Shown here one piece after another: positions 1 through 6,554 of a stretch of DNA of 9,319 bases. Where the stretch lies: the NCBI GenBank assembly GCA_047629975.1, contig JBLHUT010000137.1:1-9319 (forward strand), read 5' to 3'. The first letter of the stretch is position 1. Each line of letters opens with the position of its first letter. Both the position numbers and the translations under genes were made by a program. The DNA is from JBLHUT01 sp047629975. GTDB taxonomy: Bacteria; Pseudomonadota; Alphaproteobacteria; Rhodobacterales; Rhodobacteraceae. Under the pieces are notes generated by a model. That model had not been told where the DNA came from, searched no databases, and saw only the letters and a list, made by a program, of their open reading frames with translations.

Positions 1-2599
1 AAAGCTGGCTCATATCGCCAAAGCCAAGGTCGCGCAGGTCGATTGTATCGCCTGCCGAGAGGTCGGTAATGGTACAGACATCCCCTGACAGATCAGCCAG
101 TTTGAACACGAACGTATCCTCGCCCGTGCCGCCCGTTGCAGTATCGGCACCGCGGCCCAGCACAATCTTGTCGTTGCCAGCCCCGCCAATCATCACGTCA
201 TCGCCGTAATAACCGGTCAGGTAATCATTGCCGTCGCCGCCATCGAGGTAATCATTGCCGGACCCGCCATTCAGCTTGTCGCGATCCGCACCCCCGAAAA
301 GGCTGTCGTCACCGCTGCCACCCTTCATAGTGTCACGGCCCTCGCCGCCAAAAAGCGAGTCATTGCCCGATCCGCCGTCCAGGGTGTCGTCGTCGGCCCC
401 CCCGTTCAACTCGTCGTCATCAGTGCCCCCCGAAAGCGTGTCGGCACCGTCACCACCAAACAGGATATCGGCACCATTGCCACCCTGAAGGTCGTCGGCA
501 CCCGCATCGCCATTCAGCATGTCCGAACCACTTCCGCCAACAAGCGTATCGTTGCCCGCACCCCCGTTCAACGTGTCGTCACCGCTGCCGCCGTTCAGGG
601 CATCGTCGCCTGCGCCGCCCCAAAGCGTGTCACGGTCGGATCCACCCGAAAGGGTGTCATTTCCCGCACCCCCAAAGAGCGTGTCAAAGCCCGTACCACC
701 TTGCAGCGTATCGTTGCCGACCCCGCCATCAAGCGTATCATGCCCCGCCGAGCCATCAAGCAGATCATCGCCGTCGCCGCCATAAAGCGTGTCGTCATCC
801 TCTGGCAAAAGATTGCCGAACTGGTCGAACCGCAGGCCGGTTTCGTCATAAACCGAGATCAGGCCGTTGAACTGCCAATCTGGCCCAGCCCCGCCGTAAA
901 GCGCATCATTGCCGGACCCGCCTTTCAGGATATCCCCTGACGATTCGCCATAAATGGTGTCGATGCCCATTCCGCCATCAACAATGTCCGCTCCGGCACC
1001 CGCCAGAATCGTGTCGTCGTATGTCAGATCGGCACTCTCTTGCGTGATCATCTCGGGCGCGCGGATCAGAATGCTTGCCGCCCGGTCTACTTGCGTGAAC
1101 GGATCCATCGCACGCGGATCCATCGCCCCGTCGTTCGAGGCCGCACGCTGTGTGTCAGACACCAGATCAAGATAAAGCGCGCCGGTTTCGGCGTCGGTCT
1201 CGACCTTGTAGATACCACCGGACGAGCGTGTCGCATCATTCATGTCGTGATCGCCGCTGTTGCCACCGGCATACAGATTGCCGTCACCATCGACGACAAA
1301 GGCCCCGAAGGTAATGGCCGGCACGCCGCTTTTCATCACGCCGTCGATCATCGTGCCCGTGACAGGTGTTGTGGTAAAGGTAGGCTCTCCGCCTGCTTCA
1401 ACCGCGGAAATGTCGATCTGGAACAGCTTTGCGTCGTCACCTTCGCGGTTCGGTTTCACAATGCCATAGAACGTCTGCGTTGCAGTATCAAAGGCCACAT
1501 CCCAAACCTGATCGGTGATCATCGATTTGGGGAATTTAAAGGTCACCGAGACCGGATCACCGTTTGCATCGAACTGGTCCACGTCGATCTTTGTGACCCG
1601 GTCCATGCTGGAATGAAACGCCCAAAGATTACCACTGTCGTCGAAATCGGCGGTCCATGAGCTGTAGGGGCTCTCGCCCATCCTATAGCTCTGGCCCGAC
1701 GCGTCGATCATCATCAGGTCCGACGCCGTGACACTATTGCCCAGCGCATCAACCCCATTGCCAACCGCAATCCCGTAGATCAGGTCGTCTTCCTGATTGA
1801 AGCCGATCGCGTTGATCACGACGCTGGCTTTTGCACCGGCCTCCGAATAGGTTTCGGTTTCGGGATCAAACAGGTTCAGCGTGCCGTTGAGCACCTGATA
1901 GATATTGGCCTGACCGGGTGCTATTGCCTTTACGGTGACCTCTGTACCATCGACGGCCCCGTCCTTTTTGGCCTGACCGGGCGGGACCCATTCTTCGGCC
2001 CCGTCCTTTTTGGCCTGACCGGGCGGGATCGCTTTTTCGGTGCCATCTGCACCGCCGATCGTCATGATCTTTTCATAATAGAAAATCGGTGCATCGGTAA
2101 AGATCTCGGGGCCTTGCGGTGCCACACTGGAAGGCGCGGAGCGAAAGCTCAGCTCGCCCGGACCACCGGTTCCGATCAACGCGATTTCATGCGCATCAAA
2201 AATTGCCGAATTGGTGTCGAAACTGTGGATCACTTCGCCATTCCACAGCACATCAACCGCTCCACTCACAGTACCGGCACCGTAGTTGGCCGCCAGCTCG
2301 AAATTGATCGAATAGCTGGTACCCGCCTCGGTCTGGACAGTCTGGGTCATCATCGTTTGACCGGTTCCGGTCTCGCTGACATCCCACGCGCCGGATGCGC
2401 CGTATTGAGCAAAGCTGGTTGCCCCACCGGAATCACCCAGCAGGTTTTCGGGAATATAATCGCCAAAGATCAAGTCATCGCCATCAGAGGCTTCGATCAG
2501 GTCATCACCCGCCAGACCAATAATCGTTTCCGATTGCTTGGAGCCGACAAGGGTCTCGGTTGTGTTGGTTCCAACGACGTCAGGTATAGAATTTGTCAT
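1..2599 (-). CDS. Large RTX (hemolysin-type calcium-binding) protein with beta-propeller-like domain, C-terminus outside window
   Basis: Seen: the frame is open from an ATG at 2599 to the window edge (866 residues), and a TAA directly precedes the ATG, fixing the start. Residues 10-46 are an RTX-like block with GLAGDD and SDGDDLIFGD. Residues 47-165 look like a beta-sandwich. Residues 187-231 are a linker with two PPGQAKKDG copies and a degenerate third. Residues 232 to about 500 carry propeller-like blades (DFDDSGNLWAF, VVDGDGNLYAGG) resembling DUF6923-type domains. Residues 607-813 are 23 contiguous GGxGxDxLx nonapeptides. The visible end (TITDLSAGDTIDL) is typical of modules near RTX C-termini. 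There is no N-terminal signal peptide and I see only one Cys (residue 842). Family knowledge: such proteins bind calcium outside the cell and leave by type I secretion. Inferred: a secreted surface or matrix protein. No catalytic domain is recognised. Upstream only a weak GAGTGAG-type ribosome site is visible. Confidence 0.93.
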   Translation of the reverse strand, partial: MTNSIPDVVGTNTTETLVGSKQSETIIGLAGDDLIEASDGDDLIFGDYIPENLLGDSGGATSFAQYGASGAWDVSETGTGQTMMTQTVQTEAGTSYSINFELAANYGAGTVSGAVDVLWNGEVIHSFDTNSAIFDAHEIALIGTGGPGELSFRSAPSSVAPQGPEIFTDAPIFYYEKIMTIGGADGTEKAIPPGQAKKDGAEEWVPPGQAKKDGAVDGTEVTVKAIAPGQANIYQVLNGTLNLFDPETETYSEAGAKASVVINAIGFNQEDDLIYGIAVGNGVDALGNSVTASDLMMIDASGQSYRMGESPYSSWTADFDDSGNLWAFHSSMDRVTKIDVDQFDANGDPVSVTFKFPKSMITDQVWDVAFDTATQTFYGIVKPNREGDDAKLFQIDISAVEAGGEPTFTTTPVTGTMIDGVMKSGVPAITFGAFVVDGDGNLYAGGNSGDHDMNDATRSSGGIYKVETDAETGALYLDLVSDTQRAASNDGAMDPRAMDPFTQVDRAASILIRAPEMITQESADLTYDDTILAGAGADIVDGGMGIDTIYGESSGDILKGGSGNDALYGGAGPDWQFNGLISVYDETGLRFDQFGNLLPEDDDTLYGGDGDDLLDGSAGHDTLDGGVGNDTLQGGTGFDTLFGGAGNDTLSGGSDRDTLWGGAGDDALNGGSGDDTLNGGAGNDTLVGGSGSDMLNGDAGADDLQGGNGADILFGGDGADTLSGGTDDDELNGGADDDTLDGGSGNDSLFGGEGRDTMKGGSGDDSLFGGADRDKLNGGSGNDYLDGGDGNDYLTGYYGDDVMIGGAGNDKIVLGRGADTATGGTGEDTFVFKLADLSGDVCTITDLSAGDTIDLRDLGFGDMSQL
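161..781 (-). repeat. RTX nonapeptide array, 27-bp period, 23 contiguous units
   Basis: Residues 607-813 of the RTX protein are an unbroken run of nine-residue units of the form GGxGxDxLx. Units such as GGAGNDTLS, GGSGDDTLN and GGSGNDYLD are near-canonical. GGSDRDTLW, GGADDDTLD and GYYGDDVMI depart from the consensus at the third glycine or the GG pair. Two more degenerate units follow (LGRGADTAT, GGTGEDTFV). In known RTX proteins this sequence folds into a calcium-loaded parallel beta-roll, disordered inside the cell and folding after secretion. The array produces 27-bp periodicity in the DNA. Confidence 0.95.
1954..2028 (-). repeat. Tandem direct repeat encoding PPGQAKKDG linker motif
   Basis: A 33-bp sequence is present twice without mismatch, at 1954-1986 and 1996-2028, giving a 42-bp (14-codon) period. 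On the coding strand it encodes PPGQAKKDGA twice, preceded by EKAI in the first copy and EEWV in the second. A shorter third copy at 1905-1920 encodes APGQAN at the start of the propeller-like domain. Perfect identity at wobble positions points to a recent duplication or gene conversion rather than protein-level selection alone. Confidence 0.9.
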
Positions 2600-2915
2600 T
2601 TAACTCACTCACTCATTCACAGGGCCCGGAGGGATGCGCACAAAACGACAACGGCAAAAACACCAGGCAAAACAGTTTGGTTCGGGTAAAATCTACTCAA
2701 GCTGTGCGGGAATTACCCGTCATTGAAAGCCTAGTTTGTTGCTCAAAAGGACAGGCGATTGTCTCGAATGGATAGTCTGACTGTTCTTTTGGGATGACAG
2801 GGCACCCGTGTACCGGCCCGCTTGGTCAGCCCCGTCCGGAACGGACATTCGGGCAACCCGTCTGACTTTAGAGTATCCGGAATTTTGACCGTGTTCGCCA
2901 CAATAAAGCAGGGGG
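2600..2915. other. Intergenic region upstream of the RTX gene, no gene recognised
   Basis: I see no convincing coding sequence on either strand. Next to the RTX start, 2604-2615 reads (TGAG)x3 on the minus strand, which may serve as a poor ribosome-binding region. A perfect 13-bp dyad (GTCCG-GAA-CGGAC) lies at 2834-2846. The RTX promoter should lie here, but I could not find a persuasive -35/-10 pair. Part may be the degraded downstream end of the adjacent transposase relic, though no recognisable transposase residues remain below 2916. Confidence 0.5.
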
Positions 2916-3240
2916 GCTGACGTGATAGCCTCGGATCAACGTGTGCATGCGATCCACATTCACGTGGTTTTTATAGTCGCAATCGCTTTTGCCGGCCTGC
3001 TCGACAGGAAAACAGCCCTTCCGACTGTTTTTTGACCCGCCACTCTCCAGCCCGCGCCCCGATCTTTCTGGCTTCGCTTAGCCGGCATGTTTTTCCAATC
3101 CTCAGGTACCCCACCCTTTTTAAAGGCCGCATTCTCGTCGCGCATGTTGCGGGTGGGCGGCACTCTCGACCAAGCGGGTCCTTCTTTGCGTCCAAGCGCG
3201 CGTAGCGGTCTGAAACATCAAAGAACCCCAAATGTACCAT
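2916..3240 (-). pseudogene. Relic of an IS5-family transposase (internally deleted, frameshifted)
   Basis: Three minus-strand segments, each in a different frame, read in order like an IS5-family DDE transposase. The first, from ATG at 3240 to about 3169, gives GFFDVSDRYARLDAKKDPL, the usual N-terminus of the GFFDxxxRYAxL...DPL type. The second, 3154-3041, gives TRNMRDENAAFKKGG followed by VPEDWKNMPAKRSQKDRGAGW, matching the charged segment before the middle of these enzymes. The third, 2984-2916, gives YKNHVNVDRMHTLIRGYHVS, matching the conserved GYKNHVxxDRxHxLIR segment. From recalled family architecture, roughly 100 or more residues, including the first catalytic Asp, are missing between segments one and two, and nothing recognisable follows segment three. 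It cannot make an active enzyme. I could not define terminal inverted repeats or a target duplication. The family call comes from remembered motifs, not a search. Confidence 0.72.
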
Positions 3241-3337
3241 CGTTGCATCCCCACGGCCGGTTCCCACCGCCATCCTGTCGCAGCGACAAGTTCAGGGCAT
3301 TTTTCAGAGGTGCTCTACATTGGCACGCACTTGCGGC

Positions 3338-3391
3338 GCACCAGCACCAGCAGCAGGTGCAGGTGCAACCGCCCCGACATCCACCTGCACC
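3338..3391 (+). promoter_or_regulatory. Two mutually exclusive hairpins upstream of the acetylation operon
   Basis: The segment 3356-3366 (GGTGCAGGTGC) can pair upstream with 3338-3348 (GCACCAGCACC; 5 bp, one mismatch, 5 bp, 7-nt loop). Alternatively 3356-3365 can pair downstream with 3382-3391 (CACCTGCACC; 10 perfect bp, 16-nt loop). The two foldings exclude each other, as in an attenuator or switch. The stretch is compositionally simple (CAG/CACC repeats), which makes such pairing easier by chance, and no U-tract follows. The pairings are seen directly; any regulatory role is inference. Confidence 0.3.
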
Positions 3392-3406
3392 AGTGCACAG
3401 GGTGAC

Positions 3407-3422
3407 CTATCCGCAAGGATAG
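3407..3422 (+). promoter_or_regulatory. Perfect dyad CTATCC-GCAA-GGATAG upstream of algF-like gene
   Basis: A 16-bp inverted repeat with perfect 6-bp arms is centred at 3414.5, 83 bp before the algF-like ATG. It contains CT-N12-AG, the core of many LuxR-type (las/rhl) boxes. A TAGCAT at 3445-3450 would be a -10 element at the right distance for an activator site near -42. As RNA it would form a 6-bp stem capped by GCAA, a GNRA tetraloop, so a structured leader is an alternative. No -35 is obvious for a simple housekeeping promoter. Confidence 0.3.
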
Positions 3423-3497
3423 CCTGTTTAACCTCTTGCCAATTTAGCATTTCCAACCCCGTCCGCTACAACAAGGGCAGTTCAAACGAGGTGTTCC

Positions 3498-4094
3498 ATG
3501 TCCCGTCTTTCCAATCTTCTTCCGCTCGCCTTTGCCGGTACTGCCCTTCTGTCGGGCTTCGCGAATGCCGAAGCCGCCGACAACGCACTTTACGGCGCGC
3601 CTCTTCCCGATGACGCCGCCTTCGTGCGCTGGCTGGATGCCCCCGAAGGCTCCAAGCGGATGGCATTCGGCGCAACATTCGGCCCCGCCACACAAGACGA
3701 CACCGCTTATGCCGCGGTTTCAGCCGCACATGTCAGCGGCGCGGTGGCTGGCGGATACTACTCGATCATCAACGGTCAAACAGTTGTCGAGCCTGCCCGC
3801 GCTGATGCCACAAAGGTGCATCTGATCTTGCTCAATGCCGACGACAGCCCCGCAAGGATCATGGTCGCAGACAAAGACATGCAGGTGATCGGCGACACGG
3901 CACCGGGTGCGGCGGCCTCGCGCGCGGTCAATCCGATCTCTGTGGCGCTTGCGGTCGTCGATGCCACCAGCGGCGCGGAACTTGGCCGTTTCGATGTCAC
4001 CCTGCGCCGCAACCAGAACATTACCTTTCTTGTCCATAACGGACAGGTGGACATGATCCAGAACGGCTTCGGCGCTGTTTTGAAAACAAACTGA
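3498..4094 (+). CDS. algF: AlgF-like periplasmic polysaccharide O-acetylation protein
   Basis: This 198-residue protein has a clear Sec signal peptide (hydrophobic core about residues 7-20, likely cut after ANA at 24 or AEA at 26). The mature start ALYGAPLPDDAAFVRWLDA is the LYGP...AFVR-type opening of AlgF proteins. The rest looks all-beta, without catalytic motifs or cysteines. Length is close to that of Pseudomonas AlgF (about 216 residues). AlgF is needed for acetylation of alginate in the periplasm and is thought to act as an adaptor rather than an enzyme; WssG is the counterpart in cellulose acetylation. The start is supported by a GAGGT ribosome site at 3488-3492, the best in the operon. 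It is the first gene of the four-gene run and ends 10 bp before the MBOAT gene. The polymer served cannot be read from the sequence. Confidence 0.85.
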   Translation: MSRLSNLLPLAFAGTALLSGFANAEAADNALYGAPLPDDAAFVRWLDAPEGSKRMAFGATFGPATQDDTAYAAVSAAHVSGAVAGGYYSIINGQTVVEPARADATKVHLILLNADDSPARIMVADKDMQVIGDTAPGAAASRAVNPISVALAVVDATSGAELGRFDVTLRRNQNITFLVHNGQVDMIQNGFGAVLKTN

Positions 4095-4104
4095 GATCCC
4101 GACC

Positions 4105-5496
4105 ATGATATTTTCCTCCGCCATCTTCGTTTACGCGTTTCTGCCGTTGTTTCTTGCGGCGTATTATCTAGTGCCACAAAGGGCGCGGGGAGCTTTGATC
4201 CTGCTTGCGTCTTGCGTGTTTTATGGATGGTGGAAGGTAGAGTATCTGGTTGTGGTGCTGGGGCTGGCAGGTGTCAGCTTTGCAGCGGCGCGCCTCGCAA
4301 TCGAGGCGCGCCGACCCGGCGTGCGGCTCTGGGCGGTGCGCGGCGGTGTCAGCATCAACCTTGCGACGCTGGGGTATTTTAAATACAGCTACTTCCTGAC
4401 CGACAATTTCAACACGGTGCTGGCAGGGATCGGTCTGGACCACGGCGACCCGATCGCGTTGATTTTGCCAATCGGAATTTCGTTCCTGACATTCCAGTCG
4501 ATCAGCTATATCCTTGATGTGGCACGCAAAGATGCTCCACCTGCGCGCAACCTGATTGATTTTCTTGCATTTTCGACATTGTTTCCGCAGCTTATTGCCG
4601 GCCCTGTGCTGCGCTATAAGGATCTTGCCGATCAATTCGAAACGCGCGAGCATTCGCTTGCGACTTTTGCCTCCGGTGTGCGCCGCTTTGTCACCGGCTT
4701 GGCGATGAAGCTTTTGGTGGCCGACAGCGTGGCGCCACTTGCCGACCGGATCTTTGCCCTTGATGCGCCAACCATGGCCGAGGCGTGGCTGGGCGGTCTG
4801 GCCTACTCCATCCAGTTGTTTTTTGATTTTGCGGGCTATTCCGCGATGGCCATCGGGCTTGGCCTGATGATCGGGTTCCGGTTTGTCGAGAACTTCAACG
4901 CGCCCTATTCAAGCCGGTCCATCACAGAGTTCTGGCAGCGGTGGCATATCAGCCTTTCCAACTGGCTGCGCGACTATCTTTACGTGCCTTTGGGTGGCAA
5001 TCGTGGCGGCGCGTGGCGGACCTATCGCAACCTGATGCTGACGATGGTTCTGGGCGGGTTCTGGCACGGTGCGAACTGGACGTTTGTTCTGTGGGGCCTG
5101 TGGCACGGCGGGCTGATGGCGATCGAGCGGCGGCTGGGGGCAAAATCCCGTGCCTCTGTCTGGCCCCGCCTCATTGCCTGGCCGCTGACGATGGTTTTCG
5201 TGCTGATCGGCTGGGTCATGTTCCGGGCCACCACCGTCACAGAGGCCTTTGCGGTTTATGCCGGAATGATCGGGCGCAACGGGTTCGCCTTTACCCCCGA
5301 AACACTGATCCTGACCCAGAGCCTCGAGTTTGTGGCGCTTGGCGCGGGGTGTTTGCTGTCTGTGGGACCATGGCAGCGGGTCAACTGGCCCACATTGCCC
5401 CGCCTTGCCGCGGCGCAGCCTGTGCTTTTGTTCTGCCTGTGTGCTCTGGTCATGAGTGCGCGGTCCCATTCACCCTTCCTGTACTTCCAGTTTTAA
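4105..5496 (+). CDS. algI: AlgI-like MBOAT-family O-acyltransferase (acetyl export across inner membrane)
   Basis: This 463-residue polytopic membrane protein opens with MIFSSAIFVYAFLPLFLAAYY, the standard start of AlgI-type MBOAT proteins. Family hallmarks are WQRWHISLSNWLRDYLYVPL (residues 277-296, with His281), LGGNR (297-300) and GGFWHGANWTFVLWGLWHG (317-335). His321 is in the position of the essential MBOAT His (His322 in Pseudomonas aeruginosa AlgI). The end, SHSPFLYFQF, is also typical. Length fits the family, and about ten or more hydrophobic segments are visible. Members take acetyl from a cytoplasmic donor and hand it to periplasmic acetyltransferases. The ATG lies 10 bp after the algF-like stop with only a weak GAG upstream, so coupled translation is likely. 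WssH (cellulose) and PatA (peptidoglycan) systems use the same family, so the substrate polymer is open. Confidence 0.95.
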   Translation: MIFSSAIFVYAFLPLFLAAYYLVPQRARGALILLASCVFYGWWKVEYLVVVLGLAGVSFAAARLAIEARRPGVRLWAVRGGVSINLATLGYFKYSYFLTDNFNTVLAGIGLDHGDPIALILPIGISFLTFQSISYILDVARKDAPPARNLIDFLAFSTLFPQLIAGPVLRYKDLADQFETREHSLATFASGVRRFVTGLAMKLLVADSVAPLADRIFALDAPTMAEAWLGGLAYSIQLFFDFAGYSAMAIGLGLMIGFRFVENFNAPYSSRSITEFWQRWHISLSNWLRDYLYVPLGGNRGGAWRTYRNLMLTMVLGGFWHGANWTFVLWGLWHGGLMAIERRLGAKSRASVWPRLIAWPLTMVFVLIGWVMFRATTVTEAFAVYAGMIGRNGFAFTPETLILTQSLEFVALGAGCLLSVGPWQRVNWPTLPRLAAAQPVLLFCLCALVMSARSHSPFLYFQF

Positions 5497-5507
5497 GGCG
5501 CCCCCTG

Positions 5508-6554
5508 ATGAGCATTCTTCATTCTCGTTTCCCCCGGCTCGCACAGGTTGCCAGCTCGTGCGGTGCAATTGCCCTGCTGGTGGGTGGTATCGGCCTGACC
5601 GGACTTGCCACCACAGATGTCCGTGTCGCCTCTACCGGAATTCTGGACGGCGGTTATCAGCGTGTCTATGAACAGCGGTTCGAGCAGAACCTGCCGATGC
5701 GCGCCTTTGCGATCGAAGCCTGGAACGCACTGACGTTCGGCCTGTTGGGGCACGGGGCGCAAGGGGCCGTGATCGGGCGCGACGGCTGGATGTTCACCGT
5801 CGAGGAATTTGCCGAACCCGAAGCCCCGGTTGATTTTGCAACCGAGCTTGCGACCGCATCGGCCATTCTGGCCAAGGCCGGCGCCACGCTGGTGCCCGTC
5901 ATTGTCCCCGACAAGGCGCGCATCATGGCCGACAAGTTGCCCCGCGCGCGCTCTGACAAATTCAACGCCCGCTACGACGCGGTGCTGGCGGTGGTTGCGG
6001 CCCGCGGATTGCCCGTAATCGACCTGCGCCCTGCATTGACCCAAGCCGCCCCCGGCTTTATGCGCACCGACACCCACTGGAGCCCGGACGGCGCGCGTGC
6101 GGCCGCCTTTGCCGTGGCGCAAGCCCTTGCCGATCTGCCGCTGGAGCGGTCCGAATTTGCAACGACAGCAGGCGCAAGCGTCCCGCTTGAGGGGGATCTG
6201 ACAAGCTTTGCCCGGACAGGACGCTTCGAGGCCTTCGTCGGCCCCGCACGTGAAACCCTTGCCCGCTATGACACCCGGGCCGTGTCGCAGGATATGGGGC
6301 TGTTTGGTGAGACCACGCTTGATGCAGCTCTTGTCGGCACAAGTTTTTCGGCACGACCCGAATTCCACTTTGACGGTTTCCTGAAAGAAGCCCTCTCGAT
6401 GGACCTGCTTAACCTCGCCGTTGAAGGCCAAGGTCCCTTTGAACCGATGCGCGCCTATCTGGCACAAACACAAACTTTTCCAAAACTCGTGCTTTGGGAG
6501 ATCCCCGAGCGCTATATTGCAACATCTGCCACTTTGAACCGGAGCCTGAAATGA
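5508..6554 (+). CDS. algJ: AlgJ/AlgX-like SGNH O-acetyltransferase, membrane-anchored
   Basis: This 348-residue protein has one N-terminal hydrophobic segment (about residues 12-34), probably an uncleaved anchor facing the periplasm. The SGNH-like fold of the AlgX/AlgJ group is marked by GRDGWMF (90-96), the Asp/His pair in TDTHWSPDGA (Asp188, His190) and the nucleophile in VGTSFS (Ser279). The ending LVLWEIPERY (327-336) is the usual C-terminal strand of the family. The catalytic set appears complete. The reading frame is open back to 4941, but that stretch lies inside the MBOAT gene. The ATG at 5508, 11 bp after the MBOAT stop, gives the anchor and normal length. The stop overlaps the next start by four bases. 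AlgJ-like proteins act in periplasmic transfer of acetyl groups to polysaccharide; whether this one is AlgJ or WssI-like cannot be decided by eye. Confidence 0.86.
   Translation: MSILHSRFPRLAQVASSCGAIALLVGGIGLTGLATTDVRVASTGILDGGYQRVYEQRFEQNLPMRAFAIEAWNALTFGLLGHGAQGAVIGRDGWMFTVEEFAEPEAPVDFATELATASAILAKAGATLVPVIVPDKARIMADKLPRARSDKFNARYDAVLAVVAARGLPVIDLRPALTQAAPGFMRTDTHWSPDGARAAAFAVAQALADLPLERSEFATTAGASVPLEGDLTSFARTGRFEAFVGPARETLARYDTRAVSQDMGLFGETTLDAALVGTSFSARPEFHFDGFLKEALSMDLLNLAVEGQGPFEPMRAYLAQTQTFPKLVLWEIPERYIATSATLNRSLK

Noticed and set aside
255..785. Possible CRISPR or other non-coding repeat array suggested by regular 27-bp periodicity
   Set aside because: The period matches nine codons and translates on the minus strand into canonical RTX nonapeptides; there are no unique spacers.
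1040..1660. Plus-strand 206-codon open frame within the RTX gene region
   Set aside because: It lies opposite the RTX coding sequence, is His/Cys/Arg-rich and has no recognisable domain.
3241..3330. Possible terminal inverted repeat of the IS relic (GAGCACCTCTGAAAAATGCC on the minus strand near 3294-3313)
   Set aside because: The best counterpart near 2871-2890 matches at only about 8 of 20 positions, too weak to define the element's ends.
3087..3422. Plus-strand 111-codon open frame before the operon
   Set aside because: It is antisense to the transposase relic and enters the CAG-rich hairpin region, with no protein-like features and no ribosome site.
4941..5507. Longer start for the algJ-like gene
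   Set aside because: This part overlaps the MBOAT gene in another frame and reads as low-quality sequence. ATG 5508 gives a proper membrane anchor and normal family length.
6494..6550. Longer start for the algX-like gene
   Set aside because: It would add 19 residues before a clear signal peptide and lie inside the preceding gene; the ATGA overlap start is preferred.
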